From assembly GCA_028869975.1 (NCBI GenBank), contig JAGWQR010000282.1:1-17245 (forward strand): a stretch of 17,245 bases of DNA, read 5' to 3'. A program made the translations under genes and the position numbers. Positions 1 through 7,108 of the stretch are shown piece by piece. Each line of letters starts with the position of its first letter. Position 1 is the first letter of the stretch. The notes under the pieces are model-generated. The model had not been told where the DNA came from and searched no databases. It worked only from the letters and a program-made list of their open reading frames with translations. The stretch comes from Alphaproteobacteria bacterium (GTDB lineage: Bacteria > Pseudomonadota > Alphaproteobacteria > Sphingomonadales > Sphingomonadaceae).

Positions 1-18
1 AGAATCGGGCGCGATGGA

Positions 19-105
19 CTATACGATTGCTTCTGGGATCATCGCATGATAGGCCGCGATGATCTCCTCGACTTGAGGGTTGCCGCCGAAACCCATCGTG
101 AGCAA
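19..105 (-). CDS. C-terminal end of an unrecognised protein (partial)
   Basis: Read on the minus strand, this short stretch gives a natural-looking protein tail, LLTMGFGGNPQVEEI followed by IAAYHAMIPEAIV, ending at a TAG stop (19-21). I do not recognise the family. The same bases cannot encode the missing part of leuC: the leuC frame has a TGA stop at 74-76 and no LeuC-like residues upstream of the NMSIE motif. The minus frame stays open into the leuC region, but there it reads as ordinary antisense. I infer that the true gene ends its homology at about 101-107, where it abuts leuC sequence. Its 5' part is absent from the window. It could instead be chance, because the stretch is only about 28 codons. 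Confidence 0.35.
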   Translation of the reverse strand: MLTMGFGGNPQVEEIIAAYHAMIPEAIV

Positions 106-847
106 CATGTCGATCGAGGGCGGCGCGCGCGCCGGGCTGATCGCGCCCGACGATAAGACATTTGCGTATATCAAGGGCCGCCCGATGGCCCCCCGTGGAG
201 AAGCATGGGATGCGGCTTGTGCTTATTGGCGCACGCTCGCCACCGACCCCGGCGCAACCTATGACAAGCGCGTGGCCATCCGCGCGGAGGACATTGCCCC
301 CACCGTCACCTGGGGCACGTCGCCCGAAGATACTGTCGCGATCACCGGCGCGGTGCCCGATCCCGCCAGCTTCGCCGATCCAAACAAGCAGGAGGCCGCC
401 GCCAAATCGCTTGCCTATATGGGGCTGGAACCCAGCACAAAGATGACCGACATCGCGATCGATAATATCTTTATCGGCAGTTGCACCAACTCGCGCATCG
501 AGGATTTGCGCGCGGCGGCGGCGGTGCTGAAAGGCAAGCACATCGCCCCCAATATCAAACAGGCGCTGATCGTGCCCGGATCGGGGCTGGTGAAGGCCCA
601 GGCGGAAGCCGAGGGGCTGGACGCGGTGTTTACCCGTGCGGGGTTTGAATGGCGCGAGCCGGGCTGCTCGATGTGCCTCGGCATGAACCCCGACAAAGTC
701 CCGCCGGGACAGCGCTGCGCCTCCACCAGCAACCGCAATTTCGTGGGGCGCCAGGGGCCGGGCGCACGCACCCACCTTGTCTCGCCCGCGATGGCGGCGG
801 CGGCGGCGATTGCGGGGCGGTTGTGCGATGTCCGGGAGATGAGTTAG
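80..847 (+). CDS. leuC: 3-isopropylmalate dehydratase large subunit, C-terminal fragment
   Basis: LeuC with LeuD isomerises 2-isopropylmalate to 3-isopropylmalate in leucine synthesis, using a [4Fe-4S] cluster. The fragment starts to match the family at NMSIEGGARAGLIAPDD (from 104) and continues to the normal C-terminus, ending PAMAAAAAIAGRL plus a short tail. The cluster ligands are present: GSCTNSRIEDL carries the first cysteine, and PGCSMCLGMNPD the other two. About 246 residues are present of a usual 466-470, so roughly the first 220 are missing. Only a TTG at 80 or the internal ATG at 107 could start it, and a TGA at 74-76 closes the frame upstream. It cannot be functional as it stands. 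leuD does not follow; the next gene is convergent ettA, six bases away. This is either a rearrangement remnant or an assembly join. Confidence 0.85.
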   Translation: MPPKPIVSNMSIEGGARAGLIAPDDKTFAYIKGRPMAPRGEAWDAACAYWRTLATDPGATYDKRVAIRAEDIAPTVTWGTSPEDTVAITGAVPDPASFADPNKQEAAAKSLAYMGLEPSTKMTDIAIDNIFIGSCTNSRIEDLRAAAAVLKGKHIAPNIKQALIVPGSGLVKAQAEAEGLDAVFTRAGFEWREPGCSMCLGMNPDKVPPGQRCASTSNRNFVGRQGPGARTHLVSPAMAAAAAIAGRLCDVREMS

Positions 848-853
848 GGTCGC

Positions 854-2527
854 CTACCGCGTCAATTTCTTATACGCGAGGCGTGTCGGGCGGTCGGCCG
901 CGTCCCCTAATCTCCGCCGTTTGTCCTCTTCATAGCTCTCGAAATTGCCCTCGAACCATTCCACGTGAGAATCCCCCTCGAACGCGAGGATGTGCGTCGC
1001 CAACCGATCCAAAAAGAAGCGGTCGTGGCTGATGACGACGGCGCAACCCGCGAATTCCTCCAGCGCCTCTTCCAGCGCGCGCAGCGTTTCCACGTCCAGA
1101 TCGTTGGTCGGTTCGTCGAGCAGCAGCACATTGCCACCATGCGCGAGCATCTTGGCCATATGGACGCGGTTGCGCTCCCCGCCCGAAAGTTGCCCGACCT
1201 TTTTCTGCTGATCGGTGCCCTTGAAGTTGAACGCACCCACATACGCCCGCGTGGGGTATTCATATTTGCCGAAGGTGAAGCGCTCATTGCCGCCCGAAAC
1301 TTCCTCCCAGACATTCTTGTTGGGATCGAGTGCGTCGCGCGACTGGTCAACATAGCCGAGCCGCACGGTTTCGCCCTTCTCGATCGTGCCGGTGTCGGGC
1401 GTTTCCTGCCCCGTGATGAGCTTGAACAGCGTGGATTTACCCGCACCATTCGGCCCGATCACGCCGACAATGCCGCCGGGCGGCAGCGTGAAGGTCAGGT
1501 CTTCAAACAGCAATTTGTCGCCATAGGCCTTCGAGATATTGTTGACCTCGATGACCTTGCCGCCCAGCCGCTCGGGCACCTGGATGAGGATTTGCGCCTT
1601 TCCGGGGGCGCGGTTTTCCTGCGCCTCGACCAACTGGTCGAACGCCTTGATCCGCGCTTTTGATTTGGTCTGGCGGGCTTTGGGGGATTGGCGGATCCAT
1701 TCCAGTTCGTCCTTGATCGCCTTTTGCTTGCCCGCATCCTCGCGCTCTTCCTGCTCCAAGCGCTTGGCCTTCTTTTCCAGATAGGTCGAGTAATTGCCCT
1801 CATAGGGGTAGTAACGGCCACGATCGAGTTCGAGAATCCAGTTGACGACATTGTCGAGAAAGTAGCGGTCGTGCGTAATCATCAGCACATTGCCGGGATA
1901 TTCCTTGAGGTGATTTTCCAGCCACTGGACGCTTTCGGCATCCAAATGGTTGGTCGGTTCGTCGAGCAGCAGGATGCTCGGTTTCTGGATAAGCAGGCGG
2001 GTGAGCGCGATGCGGCGGCGTTCACCGCCCGAAAGATTATCGACCGGCCAGTCGGACGGCGGGCACCTGAGCGCTTCCATCGCAATTTCAAGCTGGTTGT
2101 CGAGCGTCCAGCCATCAACCGCGTCGATCTTCTCCTGCAGCGTACCCATTTCTTCCATCAGCGCATCGAAATCGGCATCCGGCTCGGCCATCAGCGCCGA
2201 AATCTCGTTGAAGCGATCAACCATATTGGCGGTGTCGCGCGCGCCATCCTTCACATTTTCCAGCACCGTCTTGGTCGGATCAAGCTGCGGCTCCTGCGCC
2301 AGATAGCCCACCGTGATATTCTCGCCCGGCCAGGCTTCCCCCGTAAACTCCGTGTCGATCCCCGCCATGATCTTCATCAGCGTTGATTTGCCGACGCCGT
2401 TGGGGCCGACGATGCCGATTTTCGCATCCTGATAGAATTGCAGGTTGATGTTGTTCAGGATCGGCTTCTGGGCACCGGGGTAGGTTTTGGTCATGCCCTT
2501 CATCACATAGGCATATTGCGCGGCCAT
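854..2527 (-). CDS. ettA: Energy-dependent translational throttle protein EttA (ABC-F ATPase)
   Basis: This is an ABC-F family ATPase with two nucleotide-binding domains and no membrane segments. In E. coli EttA binds the ribosomal E site and gates the first elongation steps according to ATP/ADP ratio. The first domain shows Walker A GPNGVGKST (residues 41-49), signature LSGGERRR and Walker B LLLDEPTNHLD. The second shows GPNGAGKST, LSGGERNR and LLLDEPTNDLD. The Lys/Glu-rich stretch between them fits the interdomain linker. The length of 557 residues is close to the 555 of E. coli EttA. I chose the ATG at 2527 (MAAQYAYVMKGMTKTYPG) because it aligns with the family start and has GGAG about ten bases upstream. 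The frame is open for 24 more codons, but these overlap the promoter region. It is convergent with the leuC fragment and divergent from the lipoprotein gene. Confidence 0.95.
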   Translation of the reverse strand: MAAQYAYVMKGMTKTYPGAQKPILNNINLQFYQDAKIGIVGPNGVGKSTLMKIMAGIDTEFTGEAWPGENITVGYLAQEPQLDPTKTVLENVKDGARDTANMVDRFNEISALMAEPDADFDALMEEMGTLQEKIDAVDGWTLDNQLEIAMEALRCPPSDWPVDNLSGGERRRIALTRLLIQKPSILLLDEPTNHLDAESVQWLENHLKEYPGNVLMITHDRYFLDNVVNWILELDRGRYYPYEGNYSTYLEKKAKRLEQEEREDAGKQKAIKDELEWIRQSPKARQTKSKARIKAFDQLVEAQENRAPGKAQILIQVPERLGGKVIEVNNISKAYGDKLLFEDLTFTLPPGGIVGVIGPNGAGKSTLFKLITGQETPDTGTIEKGETVRLGYVDQSRDALDPNKNVWEEVSGGNERFTFGKYEYPTRAYVGAFNFKGTDQQKKVGQLSGGERNRVHMAKMLAHGGNVLLLDEPTNDLDVETLRALEEALEEFAGCAVVISHDRFFLDRLATHILAFEGDSHVEWFEGNFESYEEDKRRRLGDAADRPTRLAYKKLTR

Positions 2528-2570
2528 GGGGTCTGGTCTCCGGTTTGGGCGGTGGAATGGAATGTGCCGC

Positions 2571-2599
2571 GCTCTAGACGATGCGGGACGGGTTGGCAA
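2571..2599 (-). promoter_or_regulatory. Putative sigma-70 promoter of ettA
   Basis: On the minus strand TTGCCA (2599-2594) is followed after exactly 17 bases by TAGAGC (2576-2571). This fits a housekeeping promoter with a near-consensus -35 and a weak -10 box. Initiation near 2565 would leave a leader of about 38 bases containing the ettA ribosome site. The -35 box lies on the same palindromic TTGGCAA as that of the divergent lipoprotein promoter. Inferred from sequence only. Confidence 0.4.
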
Positions 2600-2621
2600 A
2601 CACGCGGGCTTCGATTAGCAG
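2593..2621 (+). promoter_or_regulatory. Putative promoter of the lipoprotein gene, possibly leaderless
   Basis: TTGGCA (2593-2598), 17 bases, TAGCAG (2616-2621), then seven bases to the ATG at 2629. That spacing puts the transcription start at or one base before the start codon, so the mRNA would have no leader. This agrees with the lack of a clear ribosome site. The -35 box overlaps that of the opposing ettA promoter. Inferred from sequence only. Confidence 0.35.
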
Positions 2622-2628
2622 TGTGGGT

Positions 2629-2919
2629 ATGAAGTTTTCTGCCGCATTTGCGCTCGCCGCGCTCCTTGCCCTGCCCGGTTGCACCGACACGCCCGACAAT
2701 GCAAGCGATGCCGCACTCGCAAACAGTGCCCGCGCACTCAGGCAGAGTGCTGATGACATGGTAAACGCGCAGGTCAACCAGATCGATGCTGCGGCAGACG
2801 CCAACGCTGCGGCAGCAGCCAACGCTGCGGCAGCAGCCAGTGATGTAAGCAATGTTCCGGCGAACGCATTCCAGAATGCCGCATCGGCATCAGCGCAAAG
2901 CCAGGGCGCCACGCACTAA
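2629..2919 (+). CDS. Small Ala-rich lipoprotein, unknown function
   Basis: A 96-residue protein that starts with a lipoprotein signal: MKF, a hydrophobic run of Ala and Leu, then LPGC with the lipidated cysteine at residue 18 (proline at -2 is slightly unusual). The mature part is about 79 residues, mostly Ala, Asn, Asp, Ser and Gln, and probably helical. From residue 53 it holds a six-residue repeat, DAAADA, NAAAAA, NAAAAA, encoded by an 18-base tandem repeat. I chose the ATG at 2629 over the upstream ATG at 2581 because it directly precedes the signal peptide and lies just downstream of a promoter-like site. It is divergent from ettA, and its stop overlaps the stop of ppx by four bases. I recognise no family. 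It is probably an envelope lipoprotein, and Lpp-like spacing roles are only speculation. Confidence 0.7.
   Translation: MKFSAAFALAALLALPGCTDTPDNASDAALANSARALRQSADDMVNAQVNQIDAAADANAAAAANAAAAASDVSNVPANAFQNAASASAQSQGATH
2785..2838 (+). repeat. 18-base tandem repeat, three copies, inside the lipoprotein gene
   Basis: The units are gatgctgcggcagacgcc, aacgctgcggcagcagcc and aacgctgcggcagcagcc, at 2785-2802, 2803-2820 and 2821-2838. The second and third are identical and the first differs at four bases. The unit is a multiple of three, so copy-number changes would keep the frame and only add or remove six residues. Confidence 0.85.
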
Positions 2920-4379
2920 TCGTGGTCAATACGCCCGCGCCGCTTCAGGCTGTTGGCCAGTACCTTCAGCCTGCGTTCGACAACATCGCCCGCAAGCGCA
3001 TGATAGCCGGATTTAACCCGCAGCACCACCGCATCTGGTGTCAGTATCAGGCGCGTATCCCGCAGCGGCGCTTCCAGCCCCGCGCTTAAGCGCTGGCCGA
3101 GGCGGATCGCCAGCCCCCAGCGCACTGCACGCGACAAATCATCAGGCGAGGCAACGCGCGCAAGTATGGCCGGTGCAGTCTGACCGCCGCCAAACGCGGT
3201 GAACAGCGCCTGTGCCATTTGTGCGCGGCCATTGGCATCAACCGCAACCCAACTACCATGCAGCGCGGCATCCAGCCCGCGTTCGGCACGAAAATCAGGA
3301 TTGGCGTGCCAGCCAATATCCCCAAGCAGGCAGGCAGCATGACGCAGCCGATGTGCAGCGGCGCCTTCTTCGGCAAACAGGGGCGCGATCCAGTCGTTGA
3401 TCAAATCGCCATGCTGCGCAAAGCGGCCTTGAGTTGCGCCCTCATGCCGTGCTGCCACCAGCAGCGGATCATCGCGCCGCACGACTTCCGGCAACCCTTG
3501 ATAGAGCAATCCCTCACGCAATCCATAGGCTGAAATGATGAGAGCAGAGGATTTGAGCCGGGATTCGACAACATCAAGAATTGCTGCGGCCCCGCCCAGG
3601 GTTGGCAGACGACTTACCGAAATCAACCCCTTGGATTTGGTGCCTGCCCCATTCTGTCTTGCCAGAGCCGCGCCCAAAGTGGCCCCCGCTTGTGTTGGCA
3701 TCTGATACTGGTGCAGAACGGCGAGCGGTTGGCTGGTCAGCAAAATATGACAGCGCGCCAGTGCGCGCCACGATCCGCCGACAAGATAGAAAGGCAGCCG
3801 CCTGGTCACATCGCCCCAGCCTGCCGTGACAAGCGCAGCTTCGATATGCGCAGCCAGCGCCGCCCGCCCCTTTGCAATCACGGGCATCAGCCGCAGCACG
3901 CCCAGCGGCAGCGAAACCCGCTCATGAACTTCACCGCCGCACACCCGCACCAGTTCGAGCGAGCCGCCCCCCAGATCGCCGACGAACCCATCGGCGTCGG
4001 GAATGCCCGAAATCACGCCATAGCCCGCCGCAACCGCCTCTTGCTCGCCTGAAATCACCTCCACCGGCAAGCCCAACGCCTCCACCTGCGCTACAAATTC
4101 GGCACGATTGGCGGCATCGCGCACAGCGGCGGTGGCGACGGTGCGCACTTGCGCAATCCCCATCTCTTGCGTCAGCAGACGGTAACGCCGAAGTGTAGCG
4201 AGCGCGAGCTTCATCCCGCGTTCGGGCAGCCTCCCGGTCTCGGCCATTTGAACACCCAGGCCAGCAAGCACTTTCTCGTTAAAGATGGCGGTTGGCGCGC
4301 GCGACGCTCCACCATAGACAACAAGGCGAACCGAATTCGAACCCAGATCGATTATCGCGGAGGTTGGTGTCGCGGTCAT
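2916..4379 (-). CDS. ppx: Ppx/GppA family exopolyphosphatase
   Basis: An ASKHA-fold phosphatase that hydrolyses polyphosphate from the end and/or the 5' phosphate of pppGpp. The two phosphate-binding loops of the family are clear: IIDLGSNSVRLVVY near the N-terminus and GDLGGGSLELVRV about 130 residues on. The length of 487 residues fits the longer alphaproteobacterial Ppx form, with a C-terminal helical (HD-like) region after the catalytic half. Its ATG overlaps the ppk1 stop by four bases (ATGA), so it is the last gene of the DUF2066-hdaA-ppk-ppx operon and probably translationally coupled. Its stop overlaps that of the convergent lipoprotein gene. Sequence alone does not separate exopolyphosphatase from GppA activity; the ppk1 neighbour favours polyphosphate. 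Confidence 0.92.
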   Translation of the reverse strand: MTATPTSAIIDLGSNSVRLVVYGGASRAPTAIFNEKVLAGLGVQMAETGRLPERGMKLALATLRRYRLLTQEMGIAQVRTVATAAVRDAANRAEFVAQVEALGLPVEVISGEQEAVAAGYGVISGIPDADGFVGDLGGGSLELVRVCGGEVHERVSLPLGVLRLMPVIAKGRAALAAHIEAALVTAGWGDVTRRLPFYLVGGSWRALARCHILLTSQPLAVLHQYQMPTQAGATLGAALARQNGAGTKSKGLISVSRLPTLGGAAAILDVVESRLKSSALIISAYGLREGLLYQGLPEVVRRDDPLLVAARHEGATQGRFAQHGDLINDWIAPLFAEEGAAAHRLRHAACLLGDIGWHANPDFRAERGLDAALHGSWVAVDANGRAQMAQALFTAFGGGQTAPAILARVASPDDLSRAVRWGLAIRLGQRLSAGLEAPLRDTRLILTPDAVVLRVKSGYHALAGDVVERRLKVLANSLKRRGRIDHD

Positions 4380-5728
4380 GTGTGGCGGTGGTATAGCAGC
4401 GTCGGGACTTCATCGCCGTTGGCGAGCGCAGTGCCGCGCCCGGACAATGACGGGTTGGTCATGAAATAATGGTGCAGGTTGAACGGTGGATTACCCTGCG
4501 CGGCGCGCTTGTAGCTGCCGTCGCTCTGGAGCCACCAGCTCTGCTCGGTATCCATCATATTGGCGACCATCACCTGATCGAGAATCTGGTCGCGCACCGT
4601 CGGATTGAGAATGGGCAGCGCATATTCAACCCGGCGATCAAAGTTACGCGGCATCCAGTCGGCGGACGAGATATAGATATGCGCCTCATCATTGGGCAGA
4701 TCGGCACCATTGCCGAACACCCAGATGCGGCTATGTTCAAGAAAGCGCCCGACCACGGATTTGACGAAGATATTCTCGGACAGACCTGTCACACCAGGGC
4801 GCAGGCAGCAAATCCCGCGAATGACCAGATCAATATGCACGCCTGCACTGCTCGCCTCATAAAGCTTCTCTATAATCTGCGGATCAACCAGCGAGTTCAT
4901 CTTTGCCCAGATCGCGCCGGGTTTGCCTTCGCGCACATTGTCCATTTCTGCTTCGATCAGCTCCACCAGTCGCTGGCGCAGCCATTTTGGCGAGATGGTC
5001 AGCAACTCGAAACTTTCCGGCTCGACATAGCCGGTGATGTAGTTGAAAACTTTGGCGGCATCGCGCCCCACGCGCGGATCGGCCGTAAAGAAGCTCAGAT
5101 CCGTGTAAATCCGCGCCGTCACCGGATGATAATTGCCCGTGCCGAAATGGCAGTAGGTGCGGTGCTCGCTGCCCTCGCGGCGAACGACCAGCGAAATTTT
5201 GGCGTGCGTTTTCCAATCGACAAAGCCATAAACCACCTGCACGCCCGCGCGCTCCAGTTGCTCGGCCCAGAGCAGATTCTGCTCCTCCTCGAAGCGCGCC
5301 TTGAGTTCTACGACCGCCGTCACCGATTTGCCCGCTTCGGCTGCGTTGATAAGCGCGCGGATCACCGCCGATTGTTTACCGGCGCGGTAGAGTGTCTGCT
5401 TGATCGCTACCACATCGGGGTCGGACGCCGCCTGGTTGAGAAAGGCGATGACGACATCAAACGCCTCATACGGGTGATGGACGACAATATCCTTGGCGCG
5501 GATCGCGGCGAAACAATCTGAATCATATTCCCGGATCCGCTCGGGGAAGCGCGGCGCGAACGGCGGAAATTTGAGATCGGGCCGATCCTCATCAATGATC
5601 TGCGCCAGATCACCCACGCCAATGAACCCCGCCTTTTCGATGATGAGCGCGTCGGTTCCGCCAAGCTGCTTCTTGATATAGCGCTCCAGATCGCGCGGCA
5701 TACCGGTTTCCAGTTCCAGCCGGATCAC
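4376..5728 (-). CDS. ppk1: Polyphosphate kinase PPK1, C-terminal catalytic part (downstream of frameshift)
   Basis: PPK1 transfers the gamma phosphate of ATP reversibly onto polyphosphate. This piece carries the two phospholipase-D-like catalytic domains. The HAK motif (residues 175-177 of the piece) should hold the autophosphorylated histidine (His435 in E. coli). LEHSRI (His332 of the piece) should hold the second essential histidine (His592 in E. coli). FGTGNYHPVTARIYTD is also typical. The apparent start, GTG at 5728, is not a natural one. It encodes the Val of the family sequence RRRRGRVIRLELE, whose preceding residues YRSAIKR are also present in this frame back to about 5763. The piece therefore belongs to the same gene as the upstream ORF and is displaced by one base. 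It overlaps ppx by four bases. With the frame restored the enzyme would have about 706 residues, a normal PPK1 length. Confidence 0.93.
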   Translation of the reverse strand: MIRLELETGMPRDLERYIKKQLGGTDALIIEKAGFIGVGDLAQIIDEDRPDLKFPPFAPRFPERIREYDSDCFAAIRAKDIVVHHPYEAFDVVIAFLNQAASDPDVVAIKQTLYRAGKQSAVIRALINAAEAGKSVTAVVELKARFEEEQNLLWAEQLERAGVQVVYGFVDWKTHAKISLVVRREGSEHRTYCHFGTGNYHPVTARIYTDLSFFTADPRVGRDAAKVFNYITGYVEPESFELLTISPKWLRQRLVELIEAEMDNVREGKPGAIWAKMNSLVDPQIIEKLYEASSAGVHIDLVIRGICCLRPGVTGLSENIFVKSVVGRFLEHSRIWVFGNGADLPNDEAHIYISSADWMPRNFDRRVEYALPILNPTVRDQILDQVMVANMMDTEQSWWLQSDGSYKRAAQGNPPFNLHHYFMTNPSLSGRGTALANGDEVPTLLYHRHT

Positions 5729-6495
5729 GCGCCCGCGCCGCCGCCGCTTGATCGCGCTGCGGTAAAGCGCACCAGATCTTCCGCTTCCTCCTCGATTTCA
5801 ATATCACTGTCGCGGATGATACGGAACGCGCCAACGCCGAGCACTTCATAGCCGGGGAAGAGCTGCTCGGTGAATCGGCGCAGGATTGCTTCCACCGTCA
5901 CATAGCGCGCCGCACGACCTGGAATGCGCACAAAGCGCGGCAGGCTCGCCGGAAGCAATACCAGTTCGCGGATCGGCTCGTCATCGGCAATGCGCTTCAA
6001 ATCAAACAGCATCCCCCGCCCCTGGTTGGGAATGAACGGGAAGGGATGCGCCGGATCGAGCGCCTGCGGCGTCAGTACCGGGATGAGATGCTCGTGCAGA
6101 TAGGTGTTCAGCCATGCACACGCCGCCGCATCAAGCGTATCTGCCTCAGGTACGGCAATGCCCGCATCGCCCAGCGCATCGCTCAGATTACGCCAGATTG
6201 CCTGCTGCTGCGTGAGCAGACTGTCGGCGCTCTCTGCAATCGCTGCAAGCTGCTGGCCCGGTGTGAGCCCGTCCACCGAATGCGCCTCGATATTCTGGAT
6301 CTGCTGGCCTTTAAGGCCCGCAACGCGCACCATGAAAAATTCATCGAGATTGCTGCCGGAGATCGACAGGAAACGCAGCCGTTCCAGCAGCGGATGTGCC
6401 GAATTTTCAGCCTCTTCCAGCACCCGCTTATTAAAAGCGAGCCAACTGAGTTCACGATTGAAAAAGCGCGGAATGCGAGTGCCGGGGCTATGCAT
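5725..6495 (-). CDS. ppk1: Polyphosphate kinase PPK1, N-terminal part (truncated by frameshift)
   Basis: The N-terminal and middle domains of PPK1. RFFNRELSWLAFNKRVLEEA is the family's characteristic opening, and SGSNLDEFFMVRVAGLK and the ALDPAHPFPFIPN region follow in order. The match continues to EEAEDLVR at residue 243. The last 13 residues (FTAARSSGGGAGA) are out of frame, and the proper continuation (YRSAIKRRRRGRVIRLE) is in the next frame. Without the C-terminal catalytic domains this product could not make polyphosphate. Its ATG (6495) overlaps the end of hdaA by eight bases, so translation is probably coupled. If the missing base is a sequencing error, this and the C-terminal part are one intact gene at 4376-6495. 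Confidence 0.93.
   Translation of the reverse strand: MHSPGTRIPRFFNRELSWLAFNKRVLEEAENSAHPLLERLRFLSISGSNLDEFFMVRVAGLKGQQIQNIEAHSVDGLTPGQQLAAIAESADSLLTQQQAIWRNLSDALGDAGIAVPEADTLDAAACAWLNTYLHEHLIPVLTPQALDPAHPFPFIPNQGRGMLFDLKRIADDEPIRELVLLPASLPRFVRIPGRAARYVTVEAILRRFTEQLFPGYEVLGVGAFRIIRDSDIEIEEEAEDLVRFTAARSSGGGAGA
5763..5767 (-). other. Frameshift site within ppk1
   Basis: On the minus strand the sequence reads ctggtgcgctttaccgcagc. The N-terminal frame reads L-V-R-F-T-A and the C-terminal frame needs Y-R-S-A. One extra base in the T run (AAA at 5764-5766 on the plus strand) would give L-V-R-F-Y-R-S-A and restore the whole enzyme. A single-base loss in a short homopolymer is the simplest explanation. 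The site does not fit the standard slippery heptamer of programmed -1 frameshifting. Confidence 0.85.
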
Positions 6496-7108
6496 TTTCG
6501 AGTTCCGGCTCAGTTAGGGAGAAGCCTGCCAGCACTTCGCGCGCCAATGGCACACTCAATGCCCGTCTTTGCGAAAGCGCCGCAGCGTCGAGCGCATCTA
6601 CCACGCAAATCACAGCAACATAACTGCGCTCGATCCGGCGTAACAGGTAGTGCACAACATCATTGCCGATCGCCAAACCACGCCGCGCAACCAGCTTGCG
6701 CAGAAGCGCCTCCATCAGCGCAAGATCTGGCTCTGGCAAGGTTATGCTCGGCGTGGCCGACAGCCGCGAGGCAAGGTCCGGCAGTGTAATGCGCCAGCGC
6801 GGCGGCGCATCATCCGCCACCAGCAACAGCGGCTTGCGCGTTTCCTGCGCCCGGTTCCACGCGTGAAAAAGCCGCGTCTCATCTGCCCGGTCGGCGTCAT
6901 CAATGAATTCTCCGCCCGATTTTGCCGTAAAAATACGGCCCAACAGCGAGCGTCCTGATTTGCGCGGGCCGGTCAGTACCGCCGCCGCCACCGGCCAGCG
7001 CCCCCAACCATTGAGAAACGCGACCACACGTTGATTGCAGGCCGAGACGCTGAATGCTCGCTCGTCCACACTCTCGGGCCAATTCAAGGGCAGACCCATT
7101 TGCGTCAT
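6488..7108 (-). CDS. hdaA: DnaA-inactivating regulator Hda/HdaA
   Basis: An AAA+ protein related to the ATPase domain of DnaA. Hda proteins bind the DNA-loaded sliding clamp and stimulate ATP hydrolysis by DnaA, which prevents re-initiation of replication. The clamp-binding motif is visible at the extreme N-terminus (QMGLPLNW, residues 3-10), which supports the ATG at 7108. The ATP site is degenerate: GPRKSGRS (47-54) has Arg where Walker A normally has Lys. A Walker B-like LLLVADDA follows. The C-terminal half (LRKLVARRGLAIGNDVVHYL and onward) matches the helical lid of DnaA. The length of 206 residues, with no DNA-binding domain, is as expected. The start overlaps the upstream DUF2066 stop (ATGA), and the end overlaps the ppk1 start by eight bases. 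Confidence 0.9.
   Translation of the reverse strand: MTQMGLPLNWPESVDERAFSVSACNQRVVAFLNGWGRWPVAAAVLTGPRKSGRSLLGRIFTAKSGGEFIDDADRADETRLFHAWNRAQETRKPLLLVADDAPPRWRITLPDLASRLSATPSITLPEPDLALMEALLRKLVARRGLAIGNDVVHYLLRRIERSYVAVICVVDALDAAALSQRRALSVPLAREVLAGFSLTEPELENA

Noticed and set aside
965..2386. Two long plus-strand frames opposite ettA (965-1663 and 1688-2386)
   Set aside because: They mirror the most conserved ABC-F sequence; composition and lack of motifs mark them as antisense shadows.
4469..5521. A 350-codon open frame on the plus strand inside ppk1
   Set aside because: It lies fully antisense to the conserved catalytic half of ppk1. Its product is rich in His, Arg and Ile with no recognisable motifs, as expected for the reverse frame of a high-GC gene.
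5760..5770. Programmed ribosomal frameshift in ppk1
   Set aside because: The site lacks an X-XXY-YYZ heptamer, I see no obvious downstream stimulator, and PPK1 is not known to use frameshifting; a lost base explains it better.
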